Assembly: GCA_039621445.1 (NCBI GenBank)
Contig: CP154955.1
Coordinates: forward strand, 19,448,691 to 19,512,690
DNA: 64,000 bases
DNA from: Euglena gracilis
Taxonomy: Eukaryota; Euglenida; Euglenophyceae; Euglenales
Direction: 5' to 3'
In this document: one piece after another, positions 1 to 12,113 of the stretch
How the letters are laid out: each line of letters starts with the position of its first letter
Position numbering within the stretch: position 1 is the stretch's first letter
Translations under genes and position numbers: made by a program
Notes under the pieces: model-generated
The model's input: only the letters and a program-made list of their open reading frames with translations
What the model was told of the DNA's origin: nothing
Databases searched by the model: none

Positions 1-943
1 AGGGCTCGTTGGGTGTGGCAAGGTTCCCGCATCAATCAAGTTCGGATTGAGTGGTGGCGAAATCTGCAGAGCAAGATGGCGCTGGTCCAAACTGTCTTTG
101 GACCTATTCTCCAACGAATTGAACAACCGACGGTCTGCACAGTATGGGGTCAGGGTCAGGATCTGTCCCCCGAAGCATTCAGATCGAATAAGAAATTCTT
201 CCAAATATCATTGTTGGTGCTTGATGATAACACACAGCTCCATGGGTGAGTCTTGAGAAAATCCCTGATTACGACTCAATTGAAAGAAGAATGGTCATGT
301 CATGATTCTCTCTCCTTCCACACAACTGGAACCCTCAGCTCAGGCACTGCATCTTGCCATTGCATATGCTGTCCCAAGTGTTTTGGCGGAGAAACAGTAT
401 TCTCCGGCCACACGGTGATTTCATGAAATATTAAAAATGAAATCAACCAGTATACAGACCTGCTTCCAAGGGCATTGAAGGAATCTGTGCAAATTTTCAA
501 ATCTTGACAGGTATTTATTTCAATAAATTTTCCTTTCTTTGTACAGTTACGATGGGCAATGCCCCATCGAGACGCTGGCCAGGCCAAATTTGGAGTCAAA
601 TCCCAAGCTCACAGCTCGCTTGAATTACCCAAAGAATTATACCACCCCCTTTCAACAATTAGAAGGTTTGCAACCCTAAAGTATTTTTTCTGTTTTCTTT
701 GCATTGATGCAGATTCTGAATGCATTGGATGGTTCCAAGTTTTATCATGTGTCAGATTGAAGGGCGGAATGACGACGCAGGGTTGTTTTCTCTCTCGACC
801 CTGCCCACAGCCACCCCGCTGTTTGAAGAGTCCCAAATTATTAATTAAATATAACTTTTTTTTAATTTAATTATTAATTAAACCAAGAATTAAACGTACC
901 GCTCTTGTTGTGATGATGCGGCTTTGTGCGAGAGGATGCTGTG

Positions 944-989
<46 letters not shown>

Positions 990-3355
990 TTTCCACCCAA
1001 TGAGTGGTTTTGGGCAACCAGAAAGCATCTCTTTCCAACAAGTAATCTTAGGCAGTTCAATTGGGCAAGTTAAATGCAAACCGTTGTTTCGGGTGGCCAT
1101 ATTAATGCCAGGCAGTGAAGGTTAAACAAACTACAGCTGAATCAAACGGCATGGTTAAAACGAAACACAAAATGGCAACATTAAACGTAATCTGAAACTT
1201 CTTCTGCGTTTGCAAATCTGCATTCTCTTGAGACTATCTTCTTGCCAAGGAAATTTTCAGGTGAAGTTATATTAGCAGCCGCCAAGAGCCCTCCTCTTAA
1301 TTCACAAGGGTTCCTTGTTTTTATGTTTTGGACTGCTGTGTTTTCATGAGCTGGCAAGATTTTTAATCGGCATCGAGCCTTGAATGAGAAGCACATGCAT
1401 GAAGAAGACAAACCTTTCTTGTATGCCTTGTCGGAACGAGGAGCAACAGCCACCCCCAGTTGCACCTAATTTTTTTGTACTTCTTTTCTTGACCCCATGG
1501 ACGAGGATCTGAGGAGGTGGACAAATCAGATGTCATACCTTCAAAGCTTGGAGCCGGTGTGATCACAGAGCAAAATAAAGGGCGGGAAAAATGGATAGGC
1601 AGGGCAAGGATCGGAATGGTTGTATGGTTGTTGATCGAGCACACACACCTGATCTTTGTGTGGTGAACAGGGATGTCCGCAGCTTCGGCAGAGCTGCCGA
1701 TCAACATCTGGCTCGAAGGGGCGTCCAGTCAACCGGCGCCTCCGACACACGGCTGTGCACCGTCACGTTCCCTGCCTGGCCGCATGTCTTCTCCACCTGT
1801 CCTTGGTTGGGCTCAAAACAGTGGTGCCTAGGTGACCGGAAGGAGTTTGTGGCGAAGTGGGAGCGCTGCTGCAGTTGTGGTACGGCGGCGATGGAGAAAC
1901 AGCTCCACGGCGAAGGCTCTCTATCGTGGGAGTGGCTGGTTTGGCTCTGAGCAACACTCGTCCGCAACAAGGAGTATGAAAGCAAGGAGTTTAAAGCAGG
2001 TATCCTTGACACACGCGCGCACAAACCACACCAACAAACACAGAAGGAACAATGAAGAAGTAAGGACAATCCGAGAAAGCGGCATTTTTTTGGCTGTCAG
2101 CTCAGAGGGTGATTATTTTAATAATTAATATTTTCATTGGGGGAGGGGGAGGGGGAGGGGAAGAGAGTTGGTATGGGGGAGGGGAAATGGGGAAGGGGTT
2201 AGGGTGGGAAGGGTGGAGGGTACGGGACGATAGAGGAGGAGGAGGAGCAGGACTACGATGAAGAAGGTGAAACGGAAGAAAGGAAGGAAGGAGGAAGGAA
2301 TACGGAGGAAGGTGAGGTTGTGCTCCATGCCCAAACATGTGTAAGGTATTCTTGTGCCACCATCCAGCTTTGATTTGTTGAGCAGGCAAACTCTTGAGGT
2401 GTTTTTTTTGTGCTTGCGTCTCCATTCACTGCAAACAGAAAGATATGTTTTCCATGAAGTCAACCTCGTTCGCATTCTCTCTTACAAAAACTCAGCCATC
2501 CACCAACAGCAACCTCTTTCCTTGCTCAATTTTCATCCATCAATTACATCTCGGGAATGTTCAGGTTCTGAATAAAGCTGAATAAGTCGGAACCCGAAAG
2601 TTTTGGACACCCTTGGAGCTACTACTTGGACCCCCCTGGTGGGGAGCCAAGTTGTAGCTCCCTGCCATATTGCATTATAACATAATGTTGCATTTCTATG
2701 AGTTTTCCCAGACTTTATTTTCATGTGAAATTTCTGATTGATCATTGGATCTTGTTCTTTTTATATATGCAACGTGATGAATATTTATTAATGTGATGAA
2801 ATGAATTCTCTCCTGCACTCGACGATTCTGCAATAGCACAATGGCGGGCCATTCCCGTGTGTTTCAGGCAGCTTTCCACCTGTTTGCACTCTTTCTTGCA
2901 TTTGCCCACGGTCTCCCAGCTCTGGGGAATGATAGTTGTAACTGCGTCGACCCCCCCACCAGGCCTCCCCGTTCTGCCCTGCCTACGGCTGCTTGAGAAG
3001 GACGGAGAGGATGCCATTTACGTTTGCAAGTTTCCGATTTTGGTTGAGCAGGAATGTCTAGTTCTTTTGGCTGACGTTTTCTTCGCTTTGCATTTGAAAA
3101 CTTTTTACCGTGATGCATCAGAGGCATGTATGGTGCCTTGATTATTATTATCTTCAATGAGTTAAGGGGCCTACAAAAGAGAGAGCTGGTATTAGCCAAC
3201 GAGCCAATCTCTCCGCAGATGTGTTTCATTCTGGTTTGAAAAAAATTATTTATACCTTTAGGAAACAGATGTGGTTTCGAACTTTGGGAATGAAGGGGAA
3301 TCGCACGTCATCTACAGCACGAGATTGTTGAAAATCAGGCAGCTTCTTGAGCTAG
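1..3355 (+). CDS. Unidentified gene, 5'-truncated by window, three linked exons
   Basis: I do not recognise this protein. Three plus-strand exons join with consistent phase: 1-245, 547-665 and 3269-3355. Exon 1 ends at a strong donor (GTGAGT at 246). Exon 2 follows TTTGTACAG and starts by completing a Gly codon; it reads YDGQCPIETLARPN and then NYPKNYTTPFQQLE. Exon 3 follows GGAAACAG, reads VVSNFGNEGESH and then LLKIRQLLEL, and ends at CTAG|GTCTCA. Exon 2 leaves phase 1 and exon 3 enters phase 1, giving an Asp codon at the junction. Exon 1 may really begin at 72, after a CTGCAG, since the upstream part also reads open. GC content is lower than in the later genes and there are no G runs nearby. 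No domain is recognisable. The gene may continue into the weak candidate exons at 4160 and 7444. Confidence 0.6.
945..987. repeat. (CA)n microsatellite
   Basis: About 21 uninterrupted CA units within an intron of the unidentified gene. Confidence 0.95.
2139..2310. repeat. Purine-rich GGGGA/GGAA tract
   Basis: About 170 nt almost entirely G and A on the plus strand, made of degenerate GGGGAG and GGAAGG units. Low complexity; both strands are open because of composition only. Confidence 0.85.
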
Positions 3356-4159
3356 GTCTCACACAATGCCAGCCTGGGGGTTGGTGGGTGGCGTGTGGCA
3401 TGACGCTGAGGTGCAGCTGGTTCCACCTGTCGAGTGACCAGCATATTCTGGATACAATAATTGTGTTTCATTTCCGAGTATATCAAGCATAAACAGGCAG
3501 AGACACACATATTCACACACAGTGTTTGATGGTCCAACTACTATGGTGCTCTATTTGGATTTGTTATCACGCTGTTAAATCAAATGCTGGCTTCGACCAA
3601 TACCAGCCCCTCTAATGGGGACCCCTCAATAAGAAAACAAAACAACAAAACAATCTGACAGAGATCAAGCAATGCTCTGAAAGTCTCACACAATGTTGGT
3701 CCGTGTACAATTTGAAGTTTGCTCAAAACACACGGTGGCGAAGCCAAAACAATTTTACACCCTCATTTTTTGTTGGACCCAATTTGATCTGTACCCAAAT
3801 CCTCTCAGTTGGCATTCTCGCACCATGTTTGTCAAAAATGAATTTATGGCATTTAGTGTATTATGTCTTTCTGTTGAAAGAAGAAAACCGTCGGTTGTAT
3901 CATTCGTGTGATGAATGAAACAAGAAATGCCCTGGGGAAGTTGTCGCCTGGGCTGACCCGTTTGGTGCTAATTCCCAGAGGGTTCTTTTCTTATCTTTTT
4001 TGATGTGCAATAAGAAATGAATGCTACGGATTTCTCAGGTTCGTTAGATTTTCAATTTTGTTTGAACACCAATCGATTGTTGACGTTAATGTTCCAATCT
4101 TCAATATTCCTATTCTTATTACTATTCCACTTTCAACCAAAATGGACCTGGATGAGCAG

Positions 4160-4275
4160 ACCAGAACACCCTGTAAGAAAGCCCAATATGAACGTTGGGT
4201 CAATTTCAAGAGCTTTAGTTGGGTTAAAAGACATTATAGACTGCAAAACTATTCCGTATTCTTCTTGCATCATGG
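4160..4275 (+). CDS. Possible exon, unidentified
   Basis: Open from an AG at 4158-4159 to a GTATAA donor at 4276. In the frame entering with one nucleotide it reads NMNVGSISRALVGLKDIIDC and leaves in phase 1. The composition looks coding, but another frame is also open here and there is no recognised homologue. It enters in phase 2 while the exon ending at 3355 leaves in phase 1, so at least one more exon would be needed to connect them. Confidence 0.3.
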
Positions 4276-5120
4276 GTATAAAACTGAGCCAAGAGTGAAC
4301 TTTCACCGTGACCGGATGCAAATCAAATTAGCCATATTTTAGACCTGGCATCAGCGTGGGACACACCCAAAGGCACCCGCTACAGTTCCTCCAGAATTTG
4401 GAGGAGGATCCTGGGAAGGATGAGAGGATGCGGAAGGTGACGGAGAAACCACTTCATCCTGGCCAAACACAAGCGGAGCAAGGCCTTGCCGGCAAGAAGC
4501 AGCTGGCAATCGCATCCAAGCGCTAAAATGCTCTGGTCTCTTCCCCAAAATCATTCACTCAGAACAGATCCTCATCACATACAGACAGCAACCCTCTAAG
4601 AGCCAACCTGAGTCATGGAGAAATATGGAGAAATGTTGTTAATGATGACCCAGAAAGAAGGAATAGGGATGAACAGATGCATTGATGGCGGCAAGTTCTG
4701 ACAGCGATTTGAGGTTCGATTTCCCAGTGGGCTGAAAAAAAAAAATCAATTTCCTTGCCCCACACTGCAGCTTGCTGGACTGACCGACCATAAATGTTGG
4801 GTTACCATTCATATTGAATACATGTTGAAATTGGTTTACGATTGATATGGCGTTCACATGATATGGTCCTCAAACAATAATATTGACAATGTTTAATGTG
4901 GTATGGAAACGTTATCCACAGCAGTCATTTAGTTTAGCAAATGGATAAGCTTTTGGTTTTCTTTGCTGACACATTTCATTTGTTTGTTCATGTGCATTCA
5001 CCAAAACAGCATTTCTAATGTCTCCGTGTTTTGTGCTGTAGCTTTCTCAAACACTCTTCTGTTTGTTAACATCCCCCCCGCTTCAATGACCTATGTATGA
5101 CTGCAATGCAGGGATAGATA

Positions 5121-5331
5121 CAGGCTTCTTTTTAAGTCAGAAGACTCCCCAGGGGGTGGGCGGGTAGGTCCGGGGTGAGTCCCGGACCAGAGGCCTAGGC
5201 TTTCGGTGCAAGTCGCTAAAAATTTTGGGAAATGCCACCGGACTTCCCGATTTGGGGGGTCCCTCTGGGGGGTCCCATGTCGGGCTGGGTGGGTGGGGGG
5301 ACCCCCCTGGGAGATCTTAAAAAGAAGCCTG
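5121..5331. mobile_element. TIR element family C, copy 1 (hAT-like MITE)
   Basis: 211-bp element with ends CAGGCTTCTTTTTAAG and CTTAAAAAGAAGCCTG, a near-perfect inverted repeat. Flanks are GATAGATA (5113-5120) and GATAGTTA (5332-5339), a 7/8 target-site duplication. The inside is G/C-run rich and has no coding capacity. CAGG ends and 8-bp duplications are typical of the hAT superfamily. Other copies lie at 22466 and 53723. Confidence 0.85.
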
Positions 5332-5339
5332 GATAGTTA

Positions 5340-7443
5340 CCACGTATTTTCACAGCGCTTCAAATACCAACCAGCCCACCCATTGGACCTCACCTCCTTT
5401 GTTCGAAAAAATAACTCTCTCGTTGCCAGGGTCGCCAGCACACCAGTCATGGCGACTACTGCGCGCCATTCCTACGGCGTACTGCCAGGATTCCATTGCC
5501 CAAACCTTCCCGCATGCTCTGACCCATCCTTCCCATACATTTGAATTGTGGTGCACATACCCGCATTGGCAAATCATCTTGGCAAATGTTTTGGACCCCG
5601 AAGTATCCAACCACCAATCCGCGCAGGTTGAAGGGGCGGACAGAGACCAGCTGTCCCCTCGCGGAGTGTTTCGTGGCATTCTGAATTCGCTCTCGTGCCA
5701 TGAGCCTCGACAGCACGGAATGTAAGTGCACTGCACCAGGGTCGCATTTCAGCGGAAGCCCACGGCGTCCACAGAGGTCACGGGGAGGATGCCCACAGCG
5801 GGCTTATTGGGGCAGCACTGGGGTCGATGTGTCGCATCACAGCCATGGTGGTCTTGTTGAGAATGCATGTGGCACCTGTGGCGTGACGCAACACGCTGCC
5901 GGTACAGGTTGTCTCCCTCTCTTCTGCAAGAATTGTGAACTGGTTCCATTCTCACAATATGAACACTTGAAAATTAACATGTAATATGCCACACCTCCCT
6001 GGGCAAGGAGTGCCTTCTGCGCCTCTGGAAGGCTGGCTTTGGGGTGTGGCAGTCCACCCTCACCACAATGACTCTCGATCATTGTGTCATCCCGGTAACC
6101 CATGGCAGTGTGTCCTCTCGTCTGTGCCAATGTACATCCCACTTTGGAAACACCTCTCATACCGAATTCAGCCCCCAACATTCGGTCCCATATTGATTGA
6201 CTCGGAACCCATGGCAGATAATTACAAAACGTTGTGTAACACCAAAAACCATTGGTGAGAAGTGTGCGAAATGAGGGTGTTTTTTATGTACGTGTGTTTT
6301 GTCATATTTCTCCGACATGACTCTTCGGCAGTGCAGCTGTTCAGGGTTGTGAAATTTTGCGCTGGGGTTCTGATGATCTTTGCAGCTGTCCCTCGGCAGT
6401 CTTCTGCCGGTTTGCATTTCCTCAAGCAGTCGAATTGGAGGCAGACCCCATCTTTTCCTAATCTGGTTCATTCGGCACTGTACCCTCTATGTGGCCACAC
6501 CATTTGAGGGCCAACCAACATCAACTCAGAATTCCAGTGTGTCCAAAAGAATTTTTTCTTTGTGTAAAGCTTACCCTCGAAATATACAGATACAAGTCAT
6601 CGGCTACTCAATTTTCCACTTTCAGCATTTCTGCCAATGCCATTTTCCTTACAATTTTATTTTGCCGCATATAATAATTTGGAACTACCTTAGTACATTG
6701 ATGGGAAGTTGATGTGTTGGGCGGCTAAAGCAAACAGTGAGGTGAGGTTGTTCATGTGGCAGATCTTTCCGACAAGCTGGTGATTCACGTTGACGACAGT
6801 CACTAGAAAGAATGGGCAATGGAATATTTGTGGGAAAGCACAAGGGATGGAGCACATGGCATTGGTGAAACAAAACTAATCGTCCAATGCAACCTCACCT
6901 GCACTTGACAGTGTGGCGCAGAGAGTGATAGCTGCTTCTGTATGAGAACACTGCACAACTCTCTTAGCATTATGATAACTCGTACAGATGTGCCACAATG
7001 AGTGGCAATGCAGTTGGATTTTATGTTTATCCCAAGAATGTGAATCTTTCCCTGTTTTTATTGCCTGATTATAAACCCCGATCCTTACAACTCCCCACCC
7101 CACCTGTATTAATCACCACCCCTGCACCACAGGAAGAGGCTCCCCAGTTGGTGCTCCTGCACGTCACCTGGACGAACCCCACCGTTGCCTCAGTGAGTGA
7201 CAGCCAAGAAAGTTCCCTGATCTCACCCATACTCTCCACCTCACCTGGATGAATATTCAAATGTTGCATATTACACCCCTGATGTATGTATTCTGACGAG
7301 GAGTTCATATCTACCAATGTTTTAAATAACACAAACTCAAAGACAACAGATGACCACAAAGTCAGTTTCAAACCGCTCAGCCCCTGGCCATTAGACGCCC
7401 TGGAGTCCGCAACCAAGGTCTTGCTTCTTCTGTTTTACTGCAG
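5340..7443. other. Spacer or intron with no supported gene
   Basis: Moderate-GC sequence with no G runs. Several overlapping open frames of 60-130 codons occur on both strands (for example 5350-5736 minus and 5399-5725 plus), but none shows a recognisable domain or a consistent exon chain. It may hold decayed coding sequence. Confidence 0.4.
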
Positions 7444-7524
7444 ATCATGTCAAAACAAGCTACCATACATATTACAGAGCCGGCCGGCCCTGGAGTCACT
7501 GGTCAATGTGCTGGAGAAAAGATG
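7444..7524 (+). CDS. Possible exon, unidentified
   Basis: 81-nt interval between TTTACTGCAG and a GTATTT donor. In one frame it reads CQNKLPYILQSRPALESLVN followed by VLEKR, a plausible helical segment entering and leaving in phase 2. No homologue recognised. It could be a late exon of the gene that starts before the window. Confidence 0.3.
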
Positions 7525-7595
7525 GTATTTGGGTTTTTTTTTTTTGATTCTTGGGGGGGACACAAAACAGGCCAAATTTTTGGGGTTTTCTAGAA

Positions 7596-7900
7596 CAGGC
7601 TTGCGCTTAGTCGGGTGCCTACCCCACGGGGGGGGGGGGGGTGCTAGGGGCAGGCACCCCATAGCACCCGATCCGACCCCCCCGGGGGGGGGTAGGGTTT
7701 TGGGGGGTGCCTGCCCCTAGCAGGCACCCCCCTCCGACCCCGGCGCCGAAGGCGCCGGGGGCCCGGAAAAGGCCATTTTCAATGAAAATTTTCTGGGTCC
7801 GGCCCGGACCCCTATCCCCCCGGGTGGGGTGCCTGCTAGGGGCAGGCACCCTATAGCACCCACCCCCCCCTCCCCCCCCAGGTCGGTAAGCACAAGCATG
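7596..7900. mobile_element. TIR element family A, copy 1 (hAT-like MITE)
   Basis: 305-bp element with ends CAGGCTTGCGCTTA and TAAGCACAAGCATG, flanked on both sides by the 8-bp duplication TTCTAGAA (7588-7595 and 7901-7908). The interior has nested inverted repeats of the GGGTGCCTGCCCCTAGCAGG type, long G and C runs and the block CATTTTCAATGAAA. Non-coding. The second copy is at 18784. Confidence 0.93.
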
Positions 7901-9604
7901 TTCTAGAACATTTTCCCAATTTTCAAGTCATTTTCATGAATTTCTTCTTATTTTGCACAGACAATTTCTTGTAAATGACAGATTTCAAAAAGTTTTGCGG
8001 AACCATTGCCGCGAAATGCACCCCAAAGATTGGAGTCCAACAGGAGGATTTTTTGGGTCCAAGGACGACATGGAACGCCACCAGCGGGAGAAAGTGGTTC
8101 TGGCTTTTGCTTAAAATGGTCTCCCGTACCCGTTGGTTGACGATGAGGTCTTCCCAGCTGCTTTTGGTCCCCAAATCCCCGAAAATTGGACGGGCACAGG
8201 TTGGCCTCCGCCACTAATCTCCTCAGGAAAAACTTTCGGACCCAAATATTGATTCTGGTCCCCCCCAAAATTTTTGGGTCTATTGGGACCCCCACAAAAT
8301 TACAAGAAAAAATACCATCCTTGGCTGGAGTAATTCAATCTCTGAACAGACGGCCTGGGTACCGCCATAATGAAAAGAGATCTATTGTGTGTAATGGTGG
8401 AGTTGTGTGCATACAACATGACGTCAATATGCATCAACACCGGCATGCTCCGGTGATCCAACAGATTGCCATGGAAACCTGAAGCCCAATAATGTGTGAT
8501 AGACACAGCTCTCACAATGTATTAGCTATTGGATCCCCTTGAGGTTACACGATACACCAACTCAACGCCTGAAATGTTGCCATGTTTTAAAAAAAGATAT
8601 TAAATTAATATGTTTAAGATGGAATGCGACCGTTTCTATTTAGCTGGCTAATCCCCCAAATTTCAAGTGTTACCCTGTTTTTAATGGTGTTTGAACCAAA
8701 AAAAAGCACTTAAAGGCCACACGTCCGCAGTTTTAAGTGACATTCGACAAAGTAACAGCAGCATTTTGGCAGAAGTTTGAAAACGTTACATGCCAGATTG
8801 TAACCTCACATCCCTCCCAAATCAGCAAATTTAGCTAAATGGCAGAAAATGGTTTTTTTTTAAGATGTTAGCAGTATTGAACAGAAAAAGATAGAATGAC
8901 AGCCATGTCAACACAGAACGCCAGAACAAGCACAAAGCAAGCATACACACAATAAAAAGTGCACAGGAGAGTTGTCTTTAGCAGTTTATACTTCCTTGAT
9001 TTCTTCATCATTCCACTTGACTGGTGAAACAAATCCTGCTAAACAAAATTACACTAGGGAAATACCTGCATTATTTCACACCATCATTGAAATGTGTCTT
9101 GTCTGTATTTGACACCATGAAGTTTGGACAAAGAGGAACGGCACGCAACAGACGTCAGGCCGGGGGATGGGTGTGGTCCGCCATAACTTGCCCCCCCCTT
9201 CTTGTTCAAGACTACCACTTTCTTTAAACATTGTTGTGTCTTGGGCAGAGGTAAGCTCTTGAGATGGTCTTGGTTTAGACCAAGGTGAGTGATCAGTCTC
9301 ATGAAGATTCGGAACACCAACAATTTTTTCTTGCCTCGAAGGGTGCCGAACTGGCCAAAAAACAACAAGCAGCAACCAGTTTCTTTTCCCAACATAAATT
9401 TGCGTATTTTACACCTTTCAAATTGATCGTTGGCTGATATCAACCATCACAACCATCACAACCATCATTTTGCGCCCACAAAGTGCTAGCTAAAGGTGGT
9501 TAGCAGATTTTACACTCTTTGCAGCAGTTTTAACTGGAAACTGTAAAACCCTCCCCCAAAATAATACCCCCCCAAATGATACCCCCCAGATAATACCACC
9601 CCTC

Positions 9605-10001
9605 CAAGGTTTGATATAAGGAGGGCGTACATGGTTTAGGTGGGGGGGTGTCCCCCCCCCCCCCCCCCCTCCTGGCCCGCAGGGGGGGTCCGGACCCCCC
9701 CACCTGCCAGGGGGGGTCCGGACCGACCCTCGGGGGTACCCGGGACCCCCCCCAAAAAAGGTCAATTTTTTCCTCCGGCGCTTTGCGCCGAAAATTTTTT
9801 GCATTTTTGACACATTTTTGCCCAAAAAGTACCCAAAATGGCACTTTTGGTCGTTATGGGGGGTCAAAATTTTTCGGTCACCCAGACCGCGCAACTGTTT
9901 AGGTGGGTGGGTGGTGTACCCCCCCACCCCCCCCCTCCTGGCCCGCAGGGGGGGGGGGGGTCCGGACCACCCCCCCCCACCTGTCCTTATATCGAACCCT
10001 G
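9605..10001. mobile_element. TIR element family B, copy 1 (hAT-like MITE)
   Basis: About 397 bp. The left end CAAGGTTTGATATAAGG pairs with the right end CCTTATATCGAACCCTG. Flanking octamers CACCCCTC and CCCCCCTC agree at 7 of 8 positions. The interior contains GGCGCTTTGCGCCGAAAA, repeated CATTTTT/CCAAAA words and two poly-C/G blocks. Near-identical to the copy at 27716. Confidence 0.85.
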
Positions 10002-10237
10002 CCCCCCTCGGGGTCCGACTTCGGCAACCGAGTTAATTCCCCCCTCCACCCCGGGGTCCACGACTAAAAAAAAACCGCTGCTTCCATCATCACTGCGTTG
10101 ACTTCGTTGTTGTTGCTGTAGTGAATTTGTTCGTCACATGACGAATTGCATGATTTTTGTGAGTACACATCAGGAATACAAAGGCAATACAAAGTCAGGA
10201 TCAATTTGCGATCCTCGAAGGGTACGGTGCTGAACGG

Positions 10238-10618
10238 CTACCCACTTCGCATCTTGAAGCCGTTCAGGAGCATCCCCCAGGTGTCGCTGAGATGAACTCC
10301 TGCATGTGCGCAGGCTTCTCGCACAAAGCTTCGTATGTCGTCAAACTTCGTGCACATCGTCACTGGCATGTTGGTCACGTCTCTTCCATCGGTTCCATGC
10401 ACTTAAATAATCATTGTTGGACTTTCACGTGGTTTGCCTGAGAATGAAAGCCAAAGTATGCTTAGTTAAGAAGTTACTGGCAAGACACACCAGCAGGTAG
10501 CGCTCTGAACGTCCCGTAGATGACGAAGTCACCATCCTCCAGGAGGGTTCTCAATAAGATGATTTTGTGGTCACGCGGCCTAAAGGCCTTGAGGCCTTGA
10601 TTCAGCTTGAGTTCTTGG
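10238..10618 (-). pseudogene. Two-exon 3' gene fragment with an in-frame stop, unidentified
   Basis: On the minus strand an exon 10618-10491 reads LKLNQGLKAFRPRDHKIILL and then LLEDGDFVIYGTFRALPA. It ends at a GTGTGT donor and joins in phase to 10437-10238, which follows CATTCTCAG. The second exon meets TAA at 10405-10403. The same frame then continues with clearly coding text (VHGTDGRDVTNMPVTMCTKF, then FVREACAHAG) to TAG at 10240-10238. Either the TAA is a mutation in a pseudogene (one base from CAA, Gln) or the gene ends early and the remainder is relict. Protein family not recognised. It could be the end of the same minus-strand gene whose exons lie at 14.8-15.05 kb, with the retroelement between them, but phases do not join directly. 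Confidence 0.55.
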
Positions 10619-11074
10619 CTGCATTCCCCCCTAATTTCGGCCCACGACCCGAATTTTGACCTGAAAATGTGGGCAAAATCACAATCTCTGACAACAAATT
10701 ACAAAAAAAATCAATTTTTCTGGGTCATCTGGCCTCCAAAATGCTAAATTTAATGACAAAGTACAAAAATGACCCCAAACAGGGTTTTGGGGTGCCTTTT
10801 GGGGCCCTATGGGCCTTCGAAAATTTTCGAAAAAAAATTTGGGGTGCTATTACCCCCCCAAATAACCCCCCTCCCCTCAGGCCCAGCCTGCGGGCAAAAA
10901 GTAATACATGGGGGGTATTGTTTGGGAGGGTAACTCAAGGATGGAATATCAGCACAGAGGCGTTGGGGTTAGTTTGATATGTAACGGCGTATTCCATTTT
11001 AGGAAAGCTGATGAACAAGAGATTAGTTTGGATTTTATATCGCGTAATGTGTCGAAATTTTCCAGCTGTTAGTG

Positions 11075-11102
11075 AATCGCTTGTTTTTTTAAGCAAGCGA
11101 TT
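11075..11102. repeat. Small hairpin
   Basis: AATCGCTTG and CAAGCGATT form a 9-bp stem over a 10-nt T-rich loop, just beside the telomeric palindrome. Confidence 0.6.
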
Positions 11103-11135
11103 GATGAGAACAATAAGCATCACCTGGTTTAGGGG

Positions 11136-11227
11136 TTTTGATGCCCCTAAACCACAAACAGGTTAGGGTTAGGGTTAGGTAACCCTAACCCTAACCCTAA
11201 CCTGTTTGTGGTTTAGGGGCATCAAAA
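11136..11227. repeat. 92-bp palindrome containing TTAGGG telomeric repeats
   Basis: Perfect 44-bp arms (11136-11179 and 11184-11227) around a 4-nt loop TAAC. The inner 19 bp of each arm is GGTTAGGGTTAGGGTTAGG or its complement, so two telomeric arrays face each other. The outer 25 bp is unique sequence (TTTTGATGCCCCTAAACC and so on). A further nested inverted repeat, GGTTTAGGGG/CCCCTAAACC, lies at 11126-11153. It sits at the 3' edge of the decayed retroelement. Confidence 0.9.
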
Positions 11228-11415
11228 AGGAAGTGCGTGATATGTCCCAAAGGTTAGATGCATTCTGTAAGGCTTGAGAATTGTCTCGGATGAAAGGAAT
11301 TCTGGAGATAGGGTCAGCAGGTTGGTTTTGAGAAGGACACCATAATATATGTGTTTGCAATTTTGACCACAAAAGTCAATTCAAAATTCTTCGTAGTTTA
11401 GCACACAGCACTGGA

Positions 11416-12113
11416 TTACTCAATCGGAGATTTGTAGCTGGAGCACAAACCCCCATTTTTGTCTCCAATATACATACGACTACACCATTGAAGGCGGACA
11501 GCCAAATTTGTGGCATAATCCAGTGCATAATATTCAGCTTGTTGCTGAGATAGAATACAGCCAAGATTGCCAAGATTGCACCAAATTGCCAAAGCCGGCA
11601 GTGTCTCTACATATGATGGGGTAAGAAAAGGGGCTGTCCAAGGAGAACATGAAAAAACTGCAATGTCGAACAACGATTGCACCATTTTGGCTGTTGGTAT
11701 TGGAAGATAACATCTACGATGCCAGGGCTGTAAGTACCATGATCGTAGTATAGACATTATTCCGATGAGAGGTCTGGAAGACCAAAGGAGATGGCCAAAA
11801 ATGATGTCAATTGGTGTTTGTGATACATCGCTTATCAAGAAGAAATGGTCTTCCATGCCATTAAACATGTTGGCCTGGTATAAGGGAGGATTTTTTGATA
11901 AAATAAGAGAATAATGTCGCAAAATGGAAATAATAAATTTTGTAATCGCTTCACAAAGAGAGAAAGAAATGGCAATGATAAATGTGTCATCATAATAAAT
12001 AAATACCAAAATTGTAAATATAAAAGAGAGGCAAAAGAGGAAGTGGATAAAGCAGAAGAATCAAGAGATTCTAAGGATTTTTTGAGCAACGATAGGAGAT
12101 TGATTCCATCCAA
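11416..12113 (-). pseudogene. Reverse transcriptase-RNase H fragment
   Basis: The 197-codon frame from 12009 opens with the catalytic palm motif FIYYDDTFII (YYDD codons at 11997-11986). About 25 residues later comes the typical hydrophobic turn (ILRHYSLILSKN). The C-terminal part reads SQQQAEYYALDYATNLAVRL, then WCSRMYIGDKNGG. This fits an RNase H domain with its Glu (residue 159) and third acidic residue (Asp183). The first RNase H Asp is replaced (YVETLPALAIW). Residues upstream of YYDD continue in a shifted frame (12113-11835), so a frameshift separates fingers/palm from the active site. There is no complete polymerase. Confidence 0.6.

Noticed and set aside
8186-8482. Open plus-strand frame ending QQIAMET and a stop, as a possible terminal exon
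   Set aside because: The most natural acceptor joins the preceding candidate exon through a TGA codon, and its first half overlaps T/C-rich noncoding sequence. Not enough support.
11161-11202. A true chromosome end
   Set aside because: The arrays are only about three units each, face each other, and normal sequence continues on both sides.
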